Below are positions 62,138 through 64,000 of a stretch of DNA of 64,000 nucleotides, in pieces. Both the position numbers and the translations under genes were made by a program. Every line of letters begins with the position of its first letter. Position 1 is the first letter of the stretch. This DNA comes from Hormiphora californensis. Taxonomy: Eukaryota; Ctenophora; Tentaculata; Cydippida; Pleurobrachiidae. The notes under the pieces were generated by a model, which searched no databases, was not told where the DNA came from, and saw only the letters and a program-made list of their open reading frames with translations. The stretch spans positions 604,524-668,523 of the forward strand of contig CM035361.1 of assembly GCA_020137815.1 (NCBI GenBank). Reading direction: 5' to 3'.

Positions 62138-63988
62138 ATGTATTGTCCAGTTGATCTATCCACAATAGCAGAGGAAGAGCAGCAAGTTTTGGGGAAGAAG
62201 ATCATTGGGATGAACGAATGTTGGGTGTGTGGGGAGGGGCCTGGTAATACTGGACTCAGGAAGATATGTCAGTGTTCAGTCGAACATTCAGCTCACAAAC
62301 ACTGCCTCATAGACTGGGTTAACACTCTGTACAAGGGACGGTGCCCCAGGCAAGTTATACATGCTTTGATCATTGGTTTAATCATTGATTTACATCTTTT
62401 GATGTAGTTAATGTTCTGTCAGAGCATTGGCCTGACCCTATTCTCATAGAATAGAACTGTGGTCAGAGCATTGGCCTGGCAGTTAATGTTTGAGATTTGG
62501 TAACTCTTTAGACTCAGAAGTAAAGTAAAACATTTGTCGCTGAACACAACTAATTCTGACTTAGATTTCAACTAATTTCAATTAATTATTTCAATTAATT
62601 ACAACTAATTATCAGGTGTGCGTTTTGTTACCGTCTCATGATAACCAAGACTCCTGTGTTCATGTGGAAGCTAGATCCTTTAGTGGGACGAAAAAGACTC
62701 TATCTCAGACTGATCACCCATGGGTTGTTTCTGGTAAGATAAGAATAGATTCCAGCTTGGGCACGTCGCGTTATACCCTGTACGTGGCGCTGCCAAGATT
62801 CCAACAGGAACCGACCGAATCAGGAAATACTGGTCCCTGATTGGCTGATAACCAGTCACGTCACCTAAATAACGAGTTCTGATTGGTTTTTTACTTGTGT
62901 TGGTCGGTTCTTGGATTCCTAGCTGTTTATCGGCAAAATATTTGAAAAATAAAAATCTTGAGATGTTGAGATGGTATAGCTGCTAGGCATTATTCCCGGT
63001 AAATCGGGGTTCCGATATAATTTGGGATCCAGTAAATCGGGGTCCGATAATAATAAACTAATAGATTAATAAATTAGTATTATTAATTCAATAATTTGTC
63101 AAACGTCACAATATGTTTAGTCGCCTGACACTGTGACCGCAGTATGAACAGTTGAACAATCTGTCAGGTGATATGCGTGGTGGGTGGTCTTCTAGCTCCA
63201 GGACATTTCCACCAGGAAAACATCCAATATTTTCATACGAAGGTGGTGATGCTCACATGTCTCTTTGTGGCTTTCCTCATCTTCACTTGGATTCAGGTGT
63301 GTTCAGCTTGCTGCTGTACTAAAACACAAGGAAAGTTTCTATTTTGAATATTTACTTAGTTATCGAAGCTATTGGATTGTTTTTCAAGTCACGTCCTGTA
63401 CGTTTAAATCTTTTCAAGCCTGGAGATATCTAGGCTCTAATTTTAAAGAGAACTTAAGAAACTAGCTAATGAATTAAAACACAAGGAAAGTTTCTATTTT
63501 GAATATCAAGTTAGTCGTTAAGTTACCGGATCTCTAGCAACTCTGCTTTAGGTAATCTAACTCAAACTAATCTTTTCAAGCCTGGAGATATCTAGGCTCT
63601 TATTTTAAAGAGAATTCAAGATACTAGCTCATAATTTAAAACACAAGGAAAGTTTCTATTTTGAATATTTATTTAGTCGTTTAGTTAGTTGTTATCTAAC
63701 AATCTTAATTTTTGGCAGCGTAATTGCCATTATCTTTGTAAGGAGCCTGGATATATCTAGGCTCTTATTAATATCTTAAAGAAAATGATATTCCAAACTT
63801 AGTTACGAACTAACCCTGATTTGCATACATAGCTTTCTCGGAGGGGTAATTTCGTTACCAAATTCCACACCCCATATTTCAGGTACGGATGTATGTACGA
63901 TTGTACGAGCGGTTAAAGATTTACAACTCCAATGTGTTTGATGTGTGTGATGTTGGGGAGAAAAGCAAGAAGGGGTGGACTGCCAGAG
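62138..63988 (+). CDS. MARCH-type RING-CH membrane E3 ubiquitin ligase, 3' end outside window
   Basis: Exons: 62138-62349 (ATG), 62616-62733, 63168-63296, 63883-63988, then off the right edge. The N-terminal RING-CH domain shows CWVC, CQC, HKHC, a Trp (DWVNTLY) and a final CAFC, the C4HC3 pattern that binds two zinc ions and recruits an E2. Two hydrophobic stretches follow (LFLVICVVGGLLA, and VVMLTCLFVAFLIFTW), as in MARCH proteins, which ubiquitinate membrane cargo. Intron 1 uses a GC donor (CCCCAG|gcaagt) with a normal AG acceptor and splits the last zinc ligand pair from the domain. Which MARCH subgroup it belongs to is not clear. Confidence 0.85.
62805..62913. mobile_element. hAT-type MITE (GGAACCGACC family)
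   Basis: Copy in intron 2 of the RING-CH gene; flanks gattccaa / gattccta form an imperfect 8 bp duplication. Its E-box is mutated to GTCACGTCAC. Confidence 0.85.
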
Positions 63989-64000
63989 GTAATCTTTCCA

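Overview
This is nuclear DNA from an intron-rich, compact animal genome. The genes have many short exons with GT-AG introns and animal-type products: trichoplein, calcineurin B, CFAP96, a Ly6/uPAR-like protein, a RING-CH ligase and a tRNA 2'-phosphotransferase. Intergenic and intronic DNA is packed with MITEs, LINE fragments, one Penelope-like reverse transcriptase, minisatellites and snap-back palindromes. A marine invertebrate, possibly a sponge, is my best guess; the sequence alone does not prove it.

Layout. 1-17140 (minus): trichoplein (TCHP), 11 exons, 3' end beyond the left edge. Its 7 kb intron 7 holds a plus-strand four-exon Ly6-type GPI-protein gene, and the last intron of that gene holds a Penelope-like reverse transcriptase split by another retro-insertion. 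17141-19947: repeats only. 19948-34246 (minus): calcineurin B. Its 11 kb intron 4 holds an opposite-strand gene of at least 20 exons (24211-31645) that I do not recognise. 36049-39175 (minus): TRPT1. Only 24 nt upstream on the same strand is the stop codon of a PAM2-motif, proline-rich protein gene (39200-43396), a possible dicistronic pair. 44206-45618 (minus): single-exon F-box protein. 45992-46984 (minus): lone LINE ORF1-type gene with a (GAT)n tail. 48700-54239 (plus): a 16-exon helical-repeat gene. 54756-57983 (minus): complete CFAP96 (C4orf47-like), convergent with it. 58000-62137: simple repeats, including a 580 bp (TGAAC)n array. 62138-63988 (plus): MARCH-type RING-CH protein, running off the right edge.

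Most notable observation: the only large intron of the PAM2 gene (41373-43259) is one hAT-like foldback transposon plus one copy of its 8 bp target-site duplication. The duplication supplies the AG|G at both borders, so precise splicing restores the coding sequence as it was before insertion. This is an intron apparently born from a DNA transposon. Other elements sit at or carry splice sites, several minisatellites copy splice junctions, and one MITE family carries GTCACGTGAC and CCAAT boxes in about eleven places.

Exons were found by translating by eye and checking that every junction keeps phase. Homology calls rest on remembered family sequences, not on searches.
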